Assembly: GCA_964623895.1 (NCBI GenBank) | Contig: CAZUWA010000013.1 | Span: 1 to 36,628 of the forward strand | Direction: 5' to 3' | Source: UBA11512 sp964623895 | GTDB taxonomy: Bacteria > Bacillota > Clostridia > Oscillospirales > CAG-272 | DNA: 36,628 bases | Part shown: positions 17,891-25,461 of the stretch, piece after piece | Layout of the letters: each line of letters opens with the position of its first letter | Position numbering within the stretch: position 1 is the first letter of the stretch | The notes under the pieces: model-generated | What the model was told of the DNA's origin: nothing | Databases searched by the model: none | Seen by the model: the letters and a program-made list of their open reading frames with translations, nothing else | Translations under genes and position numbers: made by a program

Positions 17891-18360
17891 TGACCGGACA
17901 TGCAGAAAAAGCAAAACAACTTTTTTTCGCCGGCTACAACTGCGCGCAGGCGGTCTTCTGCGCCTTTGCAGAAGAACTGGGATTAGATGAAAAGACCGCA
18001 CGCGCCCTCTCCTCCTCCTTCGGAGGCGGAATGGGCAGAATGCGTTTGGTCTGCGGCACACAGTCGGGTGCTTATATGGTATTAGGGCTCTACTACGGTG
18101 ACTACGATCCCAAGAACAATGAAGAAAAGGCAACACATTACGCACGCATCAGAGAGATTGCGGACAGCTTTCAAAAGGTCAACGGCTCGCTACTCTGCAA
18201 CGAAATCCTCGCCTCTGCGGGGCAAAAAGCAGAAGTAGGCGGACAGCCGGAAGAACGCACGGAAGGCTATTACACCCACCGTAAAGCGTGTTATGACAGT
18301 GTTTATCTCTCTGCACAACTCGTGGAGGATTATATCAACGATCATCCGAAAAACAGCTGA
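17890..18360 (+). CDS. C_GCAxxG_C_C family redox-type protein
   Basis: 156 residues. The family pattern is visible: YNCAQAV near the start, GGGMGRMRLVCGTQSGA in the middle, then single cysteines in LLCNEIL and KACYDSV. Members are small proteins with conserved cysteines thought to bind a metal or cluster or to do redox chemistry; the reaction is not established. The ATG at 17890 overlaps the queG TGA by one base (TGATG); a GTG three bases earlier is an alternative. Cotranscription with queG is suggestive but not proof of a shared pathway. Confidence 0.85.
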   Translation: MTGHAEKAKQLFFAGYNCAQAVFCAFAEELGLDEKTARALSSSFGGGMGRMRLVCGTQSGAYMVLGLYYGDYDPKNNEEKATHYARIREIADSFQKVNGSLLCNEILASAGQKAEVGGQPEERTEGYYTHRKACYDSVYLSAQLVEDYINDHPKNS

Positions 18361-18373
18361 TATTGGATATTAC

Positions 18374-18421
18374 AAAAGTCCCCTGTAAACGTGGCAAGCC
18401 GCTCATTTGCAGGGGACTTTT
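18374..18421. terminator. Bidirectional terminator
   Basis: Arms AAAAGTCCCCTG (18374-18385) and CAGGGGACTTTT (18410-18421) pair perfectly over 12 bp; the loop holds a second small GTGGC/GCCGC-like hairpin. It serves the queG operon and the convergent mgtC-like gene, whose stop codon begins in the T-run. Confidence 0.88.
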
Positions 18422-18906
18422 TATTCTTCTTTGTGTGTTTCTTGATCCGTGTCATTGCTGCTGATCAGCCGCTCGATCTTCGGGAGGAATTCGGTAACAA
18501 TGTACACCAAAACGCCGCAAACGACCGCACCCTCATAAAAACCGATGCCGCACGCGATCCCGACGATTGCAACCGTCCAAAGCCCCGCAGCGGTAGTAAG
18601 TCCGATGACTCTGTTCCGATCGCGCACTAAGATAATACCCGCGCCAAGGAAGCCTATCCCGGAAATGACCTGCGCCGCCATGCGGAAGATGTCTCCGTCA
18701 TTTCCTAAAAAATCCTTGCTGTACAGACTGATCATCATCGCAAGCGCCGCTCCGAGACAAACCAAAATATGGGTGCGGATCCCCGCAGCTCTGCCATGTT
18801 TGGTACGTTCCGCGCCAATAAACCCACCAATTAGAAACGCCAGTCCAAATCGAAGAAGCATCGTGTAGAAATTAAAATCTCTGAGTCTGTCCAACCACGG
18901 AAGCAT
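18421..18906 (-). CDS. MgtC/SapB family membrane protein
   Basis: 161 residues with about five membrane segments. The MgtC signature is clear: LLRFGLAFLIGGFIGAER, then AGIRTHILVCLGAALAMM, and ISGIGFLGAGIIL followed by GLTTAAGLW. The C-terminal ACT-like domain of Salmonella MgtC is missing, as in most short Firmicute members. Proposed roles are in magnesium limitation and control of ATP synthase or membrane potential; substrate unproved. The ATG at 18906 gives AAGGAG 8-base spacing; the ATG six bases upstream is too close. Monocistronic. Confidence 0.88.
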   Translation of the reverse strand: MLPWLDRLRDFNFYTMLLRFGLAFLIGGFIGAERTKHGRAAGIRTHILVCLGAALAMMISLYSKDFLGNDGDIFRMAAQVISGIGFLGAGIILVRDRNRVIGLTTAAGLWTVAIVGIACGIGFYEGAVVCGVLVYIVTEFLPKIERLISSNDTDQETHKEE

Positions 18907-18940
18907 CGTCATCTCTCCTTTTTCTCTGCATTATACTGCA

Positions 18941-18969
18941 AATATACCACATCTTCCGGGTCTTTTCAA
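18941..18969 (-). promoter_or_regulatory. Probable promoter of the mgtC-like gene
   Basis: Minus strand TTGAAA (18969-18964), 17-base spacer, TATATT (18946-18941). A TATAAT a little closer to the gene is an alternative -10 without a matching -35. Further into this gap is an inverted repeat GGTATGA/TCATACC (19030-19036, 19048-19054) of unknown role. Confidence 0.5.
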
Positions 18970-19132
18970 GAGTTTTTTCGATATATTTTCGACATTTTTC
19001 AAGAAAAATCTCGTCAGATCATTTTTAGCGGTATGATCTAAAAAGTTTCATACCTCACAGAGCGCGCTTAAAAAGTCCGACTCTTGGACGCGCACAAACT
19101 CTTCAAAAATTGCGCAAACGGAAACGCTATAT

Positions 19133-19163
19133 AAAAAGGGACTGAATGTTTCAGTCCCTTTCG
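19133..19163 (-). terminator. Terminator of pheST
   Basis: A 12-bp perfect stem AAAGGGACTGAA/TTCAGTCCCTTT with a 3-base loop (19135-19161) starts just after the pheT stop; T-run on the minus strand. Confidence 0.88.
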
Positions 19164-19164
19164 T

Positions 19165-21528
19165 TTATGCCTTCAATGGAATGCCGACATTTGCAAGGCG
19201 TGCAATGATGGCATCGACCTCGTTCATGACCTCTTCCTTGGTAAGCGTTCTATCCGGGTGCGAGAAAAGAATCCGAACGGAAATTGATTTGCCGTTCCCG
19301 TCTTCATACAGATCAACCACCTTGATGCCCTTCACCCACGGACATTTCTGCGCGTCGATCGCATCTGCAATCGGTTTATATGCCTTACTCATAAAGGTCA
19401 AGTCGATCTCGATCTCCGGAAATTTAGCAGGCTCAACATACTTAATGCTTGCATTTTTGATCGCCGCCCATTTCTCAACATCAATTTCGGCAAAAGCAAT
19501 GTTTGCCTTTTCGTCAATATTCTTTCCTATCGTCGGATAGATCATACCGATCTCGCCGATCTCCACACCTGCGCAGAAGATAGCGTTAAGGTTTTTGGGA
19601 TGCTCGTAGCTGTGTGTCGCTTCTTTCTTCACAAAGGTCAATTTTTCGTGTTTGATGTCCTCTGACAGGATTTCCAAAACGTCACGCAGACCAAAATAGA
19701 GGTCGGAAAGTTTCTTTTCCTTGCTGTATACAGTGATGGCAAGCATCTTCTTTTCATTGCAAAGCCCATCCTCCTTTAAGCCGTCCACTACTCTGCCGAT
19801 CTCAAAGATCGCAAAATCGTCCGCATAATCAGTATTGCCGTAAACCTGGCAAAGCTGCGTCGGAATGATGCTTCTTCTGAGGATCGTGTTCTTGGTGGTG
19901 TTACCCGCATTAGCAAGCTTGACATTGTCTTCCACCTCTATCCCGAGTTTCTTCATCACATCGGCATAAGACCAAATGTAAGAATGCACTTCGTGCATCG
20001 AGAACTGCTTAACAAGAATGTCCTTGATCTTTTCTTCCGTTGCTTTTGTCGCTTCTTCGCGTACCGGATAGAGCGGCGCAACAGCAGTGTTGACCTCAAA
20101 ATTGTCATATCCGTAAATTCTGGTGATCTCTTCGACGATGTCCGCTTTGATGGTCACATCCTTAGTCGCCCTCCAAGAAGGAACGTCAACGGTAAATTCA
20201 TTACCGCTCATAATCACCTTGAAGCCCAAAGCCGTCAAGGTATTCATAATAGTCTCCGCATCAATCTTGATACCTGTATACATATCAATATACGCAGTAT
20301 CAAATTTGAGCGTTACCTGCGGATAGTGGAAAGCGTACTCATCAGTCAAAGAGGAGACTACCTTGGCTCCTTCATCGATATCGGCAAGCAGTTTTACAAA
20401 ACGTGCGATGGCAATGACCGTCATCTCCGGATCAAGGCTCTTTTCATAGCGTGCGGAAGCGTCTGTTCTGTGTGCCAAGCGGACAGAAGATTTTCTGATT
20501 GATGCCGCATCGAAAGTTGCCGACTCCAACGTCAGTTTGGTAGTATCCTCAACGATCTCACTGTCCAGTCCGCCCATAATACCTGCAATGGCAACCGGTT
20601 TTTCCCCATTGCAGATCATCAAAGTGTTTTCATCGATCGCGCGCTCCACACCGTCAAGAGTTCGGAAGGTGAAAGGAGAACTAAAGCGTTTGATACGAAT
20701 CTTTTCAACCTTGCGGCTATCGAAAGCGTGCATAGGTTGTCCCATTTCAAGCATCAGATAGTTGGTCAAGTCCGCAAGCAGATTGATCGCACGCATTCCG
20801 CAATAGTAAAGGCGGATGCGCATATTCATCGGGCTGACATTCACGCCGATGTTCTCCACCTGCAGGCAAGAATATCTCTGGCAAAGCGGATCTTCGATCT
20901 TTAAGTCGACCTTCGGCAATGCCTCATATGCCTTTAGATCAGCCAATGCAAGCGGCTTCAAGGGTCTACCCGCAAGAGTTGCAAATTCCCTTGCAATACC
21001 GTAATGTCCCCAAAGGTCGGGGCGATTGGTAAGCGATTTGTTATCGACTTCAAAAATGATATCTTCAATATCGTAAATACTCTTAAGGTCTGTACCGCAG
21101 ACAAGATCGGAGGGCAGATCCATGATACCAGCATTTTCGTCGCTCAATCCCAATTCTTTTTCAGAACAGCACATACCGTGAGAAACATAGCCTGCCAAAT
21201 TACGTTCGGCAATAGTAATCTCTCCCACCTGTGCCCCCAGTTTTGCGAAGGCGGTCTTCATACCGACACGCACATTCGGCGCACCGCAAACAACATCCGT
21301 CAATTTGCCGTCGCCCACATCCACCTTCAAAAGGTGAAGTTTATTTGATTTCGGATGGTTTTCGATCTCTTTGATCTCTGCTACCACGATACCCGAAATA
21401 TCTCTTCCCTTAAAGAAGATCGGATCTTCCACCTCCGCTGTCGAGAGGGAAAAACGATGGATGAGTTCTTCTTTGTTTAAACCAGTCAAATCTACAAAAT
21501 CGGAAATCCAATTCATTGAAATAAACAT
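19165..21528 (-). CDS. pheT: Phenylalanine--tRNA ligase beta subunit
   Basis: 787 residues, the usual length. The N-terminal tRNA-binding (EMAP-like) domain spans about 40-150 (GVVVAEIKEIENHPKSNKL-like region with DVVCGAPN), then B3/B4 editing and B5 domains, an aminoacylation-like core, and a C-terminal ferredoxin-fold anticodon-binding domain ending in the SHPDRTLTKEEV region. Forms the alpha2-beta2 enzyme with PheS, charging tRNA-Phe and editing Tyr-tRNA. Starts 21 bases after the pheS stop; GAGG is upstream of ATG 21528. Controlled by the T-box leader of the operon. Confidence 0.97.
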   Translation of the reverse strand: MFISMNWISDFVDLTGLNKEELIHRFSLSTAEVEDPIFFKGRDISGIVVAEIKEIENHPKSNKLHLLKVDVGDGKLTDVVCGAPNVRVGMKTAFAKLGAQVGEITIAERNLAGYVSHGMCCSEKELGLSDENAGIMDLPSDLVCGTDLKSIYDIEDIIFEVDNKSLTNRPDLWGHYGIAREFATLAGRPLKPLALADLKAYEALPKVDLKIEDPLCQRYSCLQVENIGVNVSPMNMRIRLYYCGMRAINLLADLTNYLMLEMGQPMHAFDSRKVEKIRIKRFSSPFTFRTLDGVERAIDENTLMICNGEKPVAIAGIMGGLDSEIVEDTTKLTLESATFDAASIRKSSVRLAHRTDASARYEKSLDPEMTVIAIARFVKLLADIDEGAKVVSSLTDEYAFHYPQVTLKFDTAYIDMYTGIKIDAETIMNTLTALGFKVIMSGNEFTVDVPSWRATKDVTIKADIVEEITRIYGYDNFEVNTAVAPLYPVREEATKATEEKIKDILVKQFSMHEVHSYIWSYADVMKKLGIEVEDNVKLANAGNTTKNTILRRSIIPTQLCQVYGNTDYADDFAIFEIGRVVDGLKEDGLCNEKKMLAITVYSKEKKLSDLYFGLRDVLEILSEDIKHEKLTFVKKEATHSYEHPKNLNAIFCAGVEIGEIGMIYPTIGKNIDEKANIAFAEIDVEKWAAIKNASIKYVEPAKFPEIEIDLTFMSKAYKPIADAIDAQKCPWVKGIKVVDLYEDGNGKSISVRILFSHPDRTLTKEEVMNEVDAIIARLANVGIPLKA

Positions 21529-21549
21529 TTCTTTTCTTCCTCTCTTTCC

Positions 21550-22599
21550 TTATTCATCATCGGTGAACTGCTCTAATACCTTTAAGTCACCGCTGTTCAA
21601 GTCTCTGATGTCTTTGATGCCGTATTTCATCATGGCAAGTCTTGTTAAACCAAGTCCGAATGCAAAACCGGTATATTCTTCCGGATCAATACCGCCTTCT
21701 TTTAAAACCTCCGGATGGATCATACCACAAGGACAGAGTTCAAGCCATCCGCTATTCTTACAAGAGGGACATCCTGCGCCACCACAGATGAGACAGTTGA
21801 TATCCAATTCAAAACCCGGTTCGACAAAAGGGAAAAATCCGGGACGAAGTCTGACTTTGATATCCCGTTTAAAGACTTCTGAAAGCATGGTCTTCATAAA
21901 GAAGATCAAGTTGGAAATGGAGATGTTCTTATCAACCATGACGCCTTCCATCTGGAAGAAGGTGTTCTCGTGACAAGCGTCGGTAGCTTCGTTTCTAAAA
22001 CATCTGCCGGGAAAGATTGATTTGATCGGTTTTCCCTCGGCAAGATTTTTCTTGTATTTTCTGTAAATAGCATTCTGCGCGGCAGAGGTCTGCGTCTTTA
22101 AAAGCTGACCGTTGTTGAGATAGTAGGTGTCCTGCATATCGCGCGCGGGGTGGTCTTTCGGGATGTTGACCGCCTCGAAGCACTCATAGTCGGTCACGAT
22201 CTCGCTGTAATCTTCGACAGTAAAGCCCATCGATCGAAAAACGCGTTCGCAGTCTCTTTGCGCCAAAGTGATGGGATGATAAGAACCGCGTCCGGTATTT
22301 GCCGGAATGGAAAGATCAAACTCTTCCGTCTCATTTAGTTCTCTTTCCAGTTCCTCCTTCTCTAATTCCGCACTTCTCTTAATAATGGCATCGCCGATCT
22401 CGTTTTTTAATAAATTTGTCGCCTGTCCCAACGCCTTCTTTTCCTCGGGAGACAGCGACTTCATATCCTTCATCAAAAGGGTCACCAGTCCATTCTTACC
22501 GAGGTACTTAACACGAAGAATCTCTAACTCTCCTGTGCTCTTGGCAAGGGCAAGTTCCTTCAAAAAACATTCCTTGATCTCGAGGTTTTTTTCGTTCAT
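21550..22599 (-). CDS. pheS: Phenylalanine--tRNA ligase alpha subunit
   Basis: 349 residues. An N-terminal coiled coil is followed by the class II catalytic domain: motif 2 around FRNEATDACHENTFFQMEG, and motif 3 GFAFGLGLTRLAM near the C-terminus. A Cys-rich insertion (CLICGGAGCPSC) before the GMIHPEV segment is the zinc-type loop common in Firmicute PheS. ATG 22599 follows AAAGGA at good spacing. First gene after the Phe T-box. Confidence 0.97.
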   Translation of the reverse strand: MNEKNLEIKECFLKELALAKSTGELEILRVKYLGKNGLVTLLMKDMKSLSPEEKKALGQATNLLKNEIGDAIIKRSAELEKEELERELNETEEFDLSIPANTGRGSYHPITLAQRDCERVFRSMGFTVEDYSEIVTDYECFEAVNIPKDHPARDMQDTYYLNNGQLLKTQTSAAQNAIYRKYKKNLAEGKPIKSIFPGRCFRNEATDACHENTFFQMEGVMVDKNISISNLIFFMKTMLSEVFKRDIKVRLRPGFFPFVEPGFELDINCLICGGAGCPSCKNSGWLELCPCGMIHPEVLKEGGIDPEEYTGFAFGLGLTRLAMMKYGIKDIRDLNSGDLKVLEQFTDDE

Positions 22600-22635
22600 A
22601 CCGTGTTCCTTTCATCTATTTCCGAATAGTAGTGT

Positions 22636-22898
22636 AAAAATAAAAATACCCGTCCCACAAAATGGGACGAGCCAAGCCCGTGGTACCACCCACATTCAAA
22701 GAGCCGATCACAGCGACTCTATGCACTTTCTTTCGCGTTTTGGCGTGACGCTACACCTTGCTTATCGCGCTCTCGCTTTCGTCAAGGTACTCCCATGCTG
22801 AAATTCGCTTTTCCCCACCCTATCCACGCTCTCAGCCTTTGGCGCAGGTTCTCTTGAAGGGTATTCTAGAAAAAACTACTTACACATCTTCTCTGTAC
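22636..22898 (-). ncRNA. T-box leader (Phe) of pheST
   Basis: On the minus strand the conserved T-box GGGTGGTACCACGGG lies at 22692-22678, followed directly by a terminator with arms CTCGTCCCA/TGGGACGGG-type pairing and a T-rich tail (22672-22636). A TTC triplet (22802-22800) followed by A sits in the likely specifier loop after GCGAAT and reads the Phe codon. Uncharged tRNA-Phe should stabilise the antiterminator and allow pheST transcription. Confidence 0.92.
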
Positions 22899-22904
22899 CG
22901 AGTC

Positions 22905-22933
22905 ATTATACCTTACTTTCCTTCGGTTGTCAA
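22905..22933 (-). promoter_or_regulatory. Promoter of the T-box-pheST operon
   Basis: Minus strand TTGACA (22933-22928), 17-base spacer, TATAAT (22910-22905): perfect consensus. The DNA from 22934 to 23110 shows no gene I trust. Confidence 0.85.
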
Positions 22934-23112
22934 GATTATTTTACGATTTTTTCCGCAGAAAACTTTTTGATTGCCTGTAGTCTTGTAATTCAAGCAAAAC
23001 ATGTCAACCGCGAAGTTCATGACCGATCTCCCTGTCTCCTATTACTTGAAAACGCAGCAAATCATAAAGATATAAAACTTCCGATGGAATTGATGTGCCA
23101 TCTTTTGCTAAT

Positions 23113-23153
23113 GTGATGTCATCACGGAAGGCAACTTTGAAAATGGATATAAT
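23113..23153 (+). promoter_or_regulatory. Crp/Fnr-type activator site and promoter of the thioredoxin gene
   Basis: The 13-mer GTGATGTCATCAC (23113-23125) is a perfect palindrome around a central T. Exactly 22 bases later comes TATAAT (23148-23153). No -35 hexamer exists at 17 bp, and the palindrome is centred about 41 bases before the expected start (near 23160), which is the class II position for Crp/Fnr activators. The neighbouring Crp/Fnr protein has a CRP-like recognition helix, so it is the obvious candidate. The GTGA/TCAC half-site spacing is 5, one less than classical CRP. Confidence 0.65.
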
Positions 23154-23187
23154 AAAGCCACAAAAGACAAACAAGGAGGACTGCAAA

Positions 23188-23493
23188 ATGTCTACTATCA
23201 ATATCAACAAATCCAATTTCCAAAGTGAAGTGATGAACTCCGACAAAACCGTTTTACTGGACTTCTTTGCACCATGGTGCGGTCCGTGCCGCATGGTTGC
23301 GCCCGTGGTGGAAGAAATTGCCGCAGAGCGTTCCGACATTAAGGTGGGCAAAGTCAATGTGGACGAGCAGCCGGAGCTTGCCGGTCAATTTGGCGTGATG
23401 AGCATTCCCACGCTTGTCGTGATCAAAAACGGCAAGATCGCGGGTCAAGCGGTAGGTGCAAGACCCAAGCAATCCATTCTCGAAATGCTGTAA
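23188..23493 (+). CDS. Thioredoxin
   Basis: 101 residues, full thioredoxin length. Active site WCGPC (30-34), the cis-Pro loop in MSIPTLVV, and the conserved FAPWCGPC context. It reduces protein disulphides and would be recharged by thioredoxin reductase or, here, perhaps by the ferredoxin-type reductase encoded 2.6 kb downstream. The ATG at 23188 has AAGGAGGA at ideal spacing; the in-frame sequence upstream is not coding. Expression seems to depend on an activator-type promoter. Confidence 0.95.
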   Translation: MSTININKSNFQSEVMNSDKTVLLDFFAPWCGPCRMVAPVVEEIAAERSDIKVGKVNVDEQPELAGQFGVMSIPTLVVIKNGKIAGQAVGARPKQSILEML

Positions 23494-23509
23494 GAAGGTA
23501 AGAAGCTAG

Positions 23510-23614
23510 CAGTGTGGTCATATCGCCGGATTCTTAAGCGTTCCGATAAATGAAATTCGAAAGCGACTTGGTACGCTTGCTGAATCTTCGTTTACTTGTG
23601 AAACGGACAAATAA
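23510..23614 (+). pseudogene. Remnant of a rhodanese-domain gene
   Basis: Between a stop at 23507 and a stop at 23612 the plus strand reads QCGHIAGFLSVPINEIRKRL and about a dozen more residues. GHIAG-x3-VP-x-x-E-x-R-x-R-L is the typical end-of-domain signature of rhodanese modules (GHIPGAINIPLDEL type). No start codon or active-site Cys remains, and the fragment begins 17 bases after the thioredoxin stop. A deletion probably removed the rest of a second redox/sulphur gene. Confidence 0.55.
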
Positions 23615-23657
23615 AAACGTCCCATATTTCCTGTATCGCGTGAAATATGGGACGTTT
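23610..23657 (-). terminator. Terminator downstream of the Crp/Fnr gene
   Basis: A 16-bp perfect stem AAACGTCCCATATTTC/GAAATATGGGACGTTT (23615-23630, 23642-23657) with an 11-base loop. On the minus strand it is followed by TTATTTG, so it terminates leftward transcription, about 110 bases past the regulator stop. On the plus strand it lacks a T-run but may still slow polymerase after the rhodanese remnant. Confidence 0.75.
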
Positions 23658-23659
23658 GG

Positions 23660-23700
23660 GTGATATCATCACAAAAAAACATCATACTTTCTGCTATAAT
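23660..23700 (+). promoter_or_regulatory. Second Crp/Fnr-type site with an orphan promoter
   Basis: GTGATATCATCAC (23660-23672) differs from the thioredoxin-promoter site by one base and again lies exactly 22 bases before TATAAT (23695-23700). A ribosome site AAAAGGA and an ATG at 23725 follow, but the frame is only six codons (stop at 23743). Any transcript would run antisense into the Crp/Fnr gene. Either the original gene has been deleted or the antisense RNA is the product. Confidence 0.6.
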
Positions 23701-23764
23701 ACCCACTGTCAAAAGGATATAGAGATGGCTATTACATACCGGTGACGATTTCGTAACTATTTGG

Positions 23765-24421
23765 TTATTCACTCAGTTCACAGAGCTTTTCTTCATTCAA
23801 AATGGTCACAGTACCACGGGAGAGCTTGACCATGCCCTCGCTTTGGAAATACCGTAGCATCCGGGTGATAACTTCTCTATGAGAGCCGAGATGGTTGGCG
23901 ATGATCTCATGGGTGATTTTCAATTCATTGGTATCCTCAATGGCGGATTCTTCAAGCAGAAAGGCGGCCACCCGTTTATCAAGGCTTTTCCACATAATCT
24001 GCTCGATGAGCCACATCACATCGGAGAAACGGCTCGCTAGCAGTTCGTTGGTGTAATTTGCCACAGGTGCGGATTCTTCCATAATGCTCTTGTATATTTC
24101 AGAGGGAATCGCCCAAAGCTCGGCATCTTTCTCCGCTTCAATCGTAATTTCAAACTGAATGGAACGCATAATACAAGATGCAGACAACAGGCACATATCC
24201 CGTTCAAACAACCGGTAGATGGTGATCTCCCGTCCCTCATCGGAAAGAATGTACGCACGGAGTTGTCCGGACTTGACAAGCAATAGTCCGGTGCAATCCA
24301 TACTTCCGTTATGGATCACAGTCCCTTTTTCCACATGACGGATCATCAGACTGTCACAAATGCGTCTTTGTTGTTCCCGGTTTAGTTTGTTCCATATCGG
24401 AAAGTAGTTTTCAAATTCCAT
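23765..24421 (-). CDS. Crp/Fnr family transcriptional regulator
   Basis: 218 residues. The N-terminal cyclic-nucleotide-binding fold covers about 10-120, a dimer helix follows, and the C-terminal winged helix (about 165-215) has ITHEIIANHLGSHREVITRML. In the recognition helix Arg182, Glu183 and Arg187 match the CRP pattern R-E-x3-R that reads GTGA half-sites, in line with the two GTGA-TCAC palindromes nearby. Cysteines at 22, 43, 77 and 83 could bind a cluster or sense redox state, but they do not follow the FNR spacing; no ligand can be assigned. ATG 24421 has AAGGAGG upstream. An extended -10 (TGGTATAAT) precedes it closely, and a second, palindrome-linked promoter lies about 150 bases upstream. 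Confidence 0.9.
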   Translation of the reverse strand: MEFENYFPIWNKLNREQQRRICDSLMIRHVEKGTVIHNGSMDCTGLLLVKSGQLRAYILSDEGREITIYRLFERDMCLLSASCIMRSIQFEITIEAEKDAELWAIPSEIYKSIMEESAPVANYTNELLASRFSDVMWLIEQIMWKSLDKRVAAFLLEESAIEDTNELKITHEIIANHLGSHREVITRMLRYFQSEGMVKLSRGTVTILNEEKLCELSE

Positions 24422-24567
24422 ACCTATCCCTCCTTGAGCGTATCTATTATACCATGAAGCAAAAATACTGGCTTGCAAGGACATTTTTGCGAAGTCGTCA
24501 ATTTCGCAGTTGCGCATCGTGCGGAAGGCGACAGACGACAGCCTTGCGAAGCAGGGCTACTGTGATC

Positions 24568-24633
24568 AGTATACCATAGTTTCGGGTATATGTCAATAAT
24601 GTTATTGACATATACCCATAAAAGGTGTATAAT
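24568..24633. promoter_or_regulatory. Overlapping divergent promoters on a perfect 34-bp palindrome
   Basis: Arms GGGTATATGTCAATAA (24584-24599) and TTATTGACATATACCC (24602-24617) are exact reverse complements around TG. Plus strand: TTGACA (24605-24610), 17 bases, TATAAT (24628-24633), driving the DUF134-rbr-ftr genes. Minus strand: TTGACA (24596-24591), 17 bases, TATACT (24573-24568), firing toward the Crp/Fnr gene. The two -35 boxes are 8 bp apart, one in each arm, so polymerase cannot occupy both. The palindrome looks like an operator for a dimeric regulator. Confidence 0.8.
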
Positions 24634-24662
24634 ATAGAAAAGATTGCGTGAAGGAGGATTGT

Positions 24663-25439
24663 ATGCCAAGACCTGTGAAATGTCGGAGAGTGTGTCATTA
24701 TCCTATGACCGTGCTGTTTGCCCCAACAGATTATTCTGCAGACAAAGAACCGATCATTTTGACCGTGGATGAATATGAAGCGCTGCGCTTGATCGACAAA
24801 GAAGGCTACGGACAGGAAAAATGTGCGGCATTCATGCAGATTGCCAGAACAACGGTACAGCGCATTTATGAAAGTGCAAGAAAAAAAGTCGCGGACTGTA
24901 TTGTGGACGGTCGTCCACTTCGGATCGAGGGCGGTGACTTTTGGCTCTGCAATGGGCAAAGCACCGATTGCGGATATGACTGCTACAAGCAGACCTATTA
25001 TAAACAATATAAAACCAAAAAAGGAGAGAAAATTATGAGAATCGCAGTTACCTATGAAAATGGAGAGATCTTCCAACACTTCGGTCACACCGAACAGTTC
25101 AAGATCTACGATGTGGAGGAGGGCAAGATCGTTTCTTCAAAAGTTGTCGATACCAATGGTAGCGGTCACGGGGCACTTGCCGGTGTACTGGACACCTTGA
25201 ACACAGATGTACTGATCTGCGGCGGCATTGGTGGTGGCGCACAGGCAGCTTTGGCGGCAGTGGGTATCAAGTTGTACGGTGGTGTGTCCGGCAGTGCAGA
25301 CGAGGCTGTTGCAGCTTTTGTCGCCGGACATCTTGACTTCAATCCCAACGTCCGTTGCAACCACCACGACGAGCATCACGGCGAAGGTCACACTTGCGGC
25401 GATCACGGTTGCGGTGGACATTGCGGAAATCACGAATAA
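24663..25439 (+). CDS. DUF134 (HTH-like) - NifX/NifB-type cluster-binding fusion protein
   Basis: 258 residues. Residues 1 to about 105 are a DUF134 domain, with MPRPVKCRRVC at the start and a DEYEALRLIDKEGYGQEKCA then TTVQRIYESARKK helix-turn-helix-like region, thought to bind DNA. From Met125 a complete dinitrogenase Fe-Mo-cofactor biosynthesis (NifX/NafY-type) domain begins MRIAVTYENGEIFQHFGHTE and runs to about 230. The tail is very rich in His, Cys and Gly and should bind metal. Met125 has its own AAGGAG 8 bases upstream (25021-25026), in frame, so a second, shorter protein may be made. ATG 24663 also has GGAGG. First gene of the DUF134-rubrerythrin-FTR operon. A role in sensing or handling an Fe-S or metal cluster is inference. 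Confidence 0.85.
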   Translation: MPRPVKCRRVCHYPMTVLFAPTDYSADKEPIILTVDEYEALRLIDKEGYGQEKCAAFMQIARTTVQRIYESARKKVADCIVDGRPLRIEGGDFWLCNGQSTDCGYDCYKQTYYKQYKTKKGEKIMRIAVTYENGEIFQHFGHTEQFKIYDVEEGKIVSSKVVDTNGSGHGALAGVLDTLNTDVLICGGIGGGAQAALAAVGIKLYGGVSGSADEAVAAFVAGHLDFNPNVRCNHHDEHHGEGHTCGDHGCGGHCGNHE

Positions 25440-25461
25440 TTTATTTTAGGAGGATCACACA

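Noticed and set aside
23004..23140. C-terminal-looking minus-strand stretch (IPSEVLYLYDLLRFQVIGDR)
   Set aside because: It reads somewhat like protein and ends at a natural stop, but it has no start of its own and no family I recognise; too weak to list as a gene remnant.
23518..23772. 84-codon minus-strand open frame between trx and the Crp/Fnr gene
   Set aside because: It crosses the terminator hairpin and the orphan promoter and lacks a ribosome site; the rhodanese reading on the other strand is better.
24424..24669. 81-codon minus-strand frame upstream of the Crp/Fnr gene, with a feel of mobile-element edge sequence
   Set aside because: No transposase, terminal repeats or target duplication are visible, so a mobile-element claim cannot be supported.
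24498..25088. 196-codon open frame on the minus strand
   Set aside because: Antisense to the DUF134 gene and running through the palindromic promoter; no ribosome site or recognisable domain.
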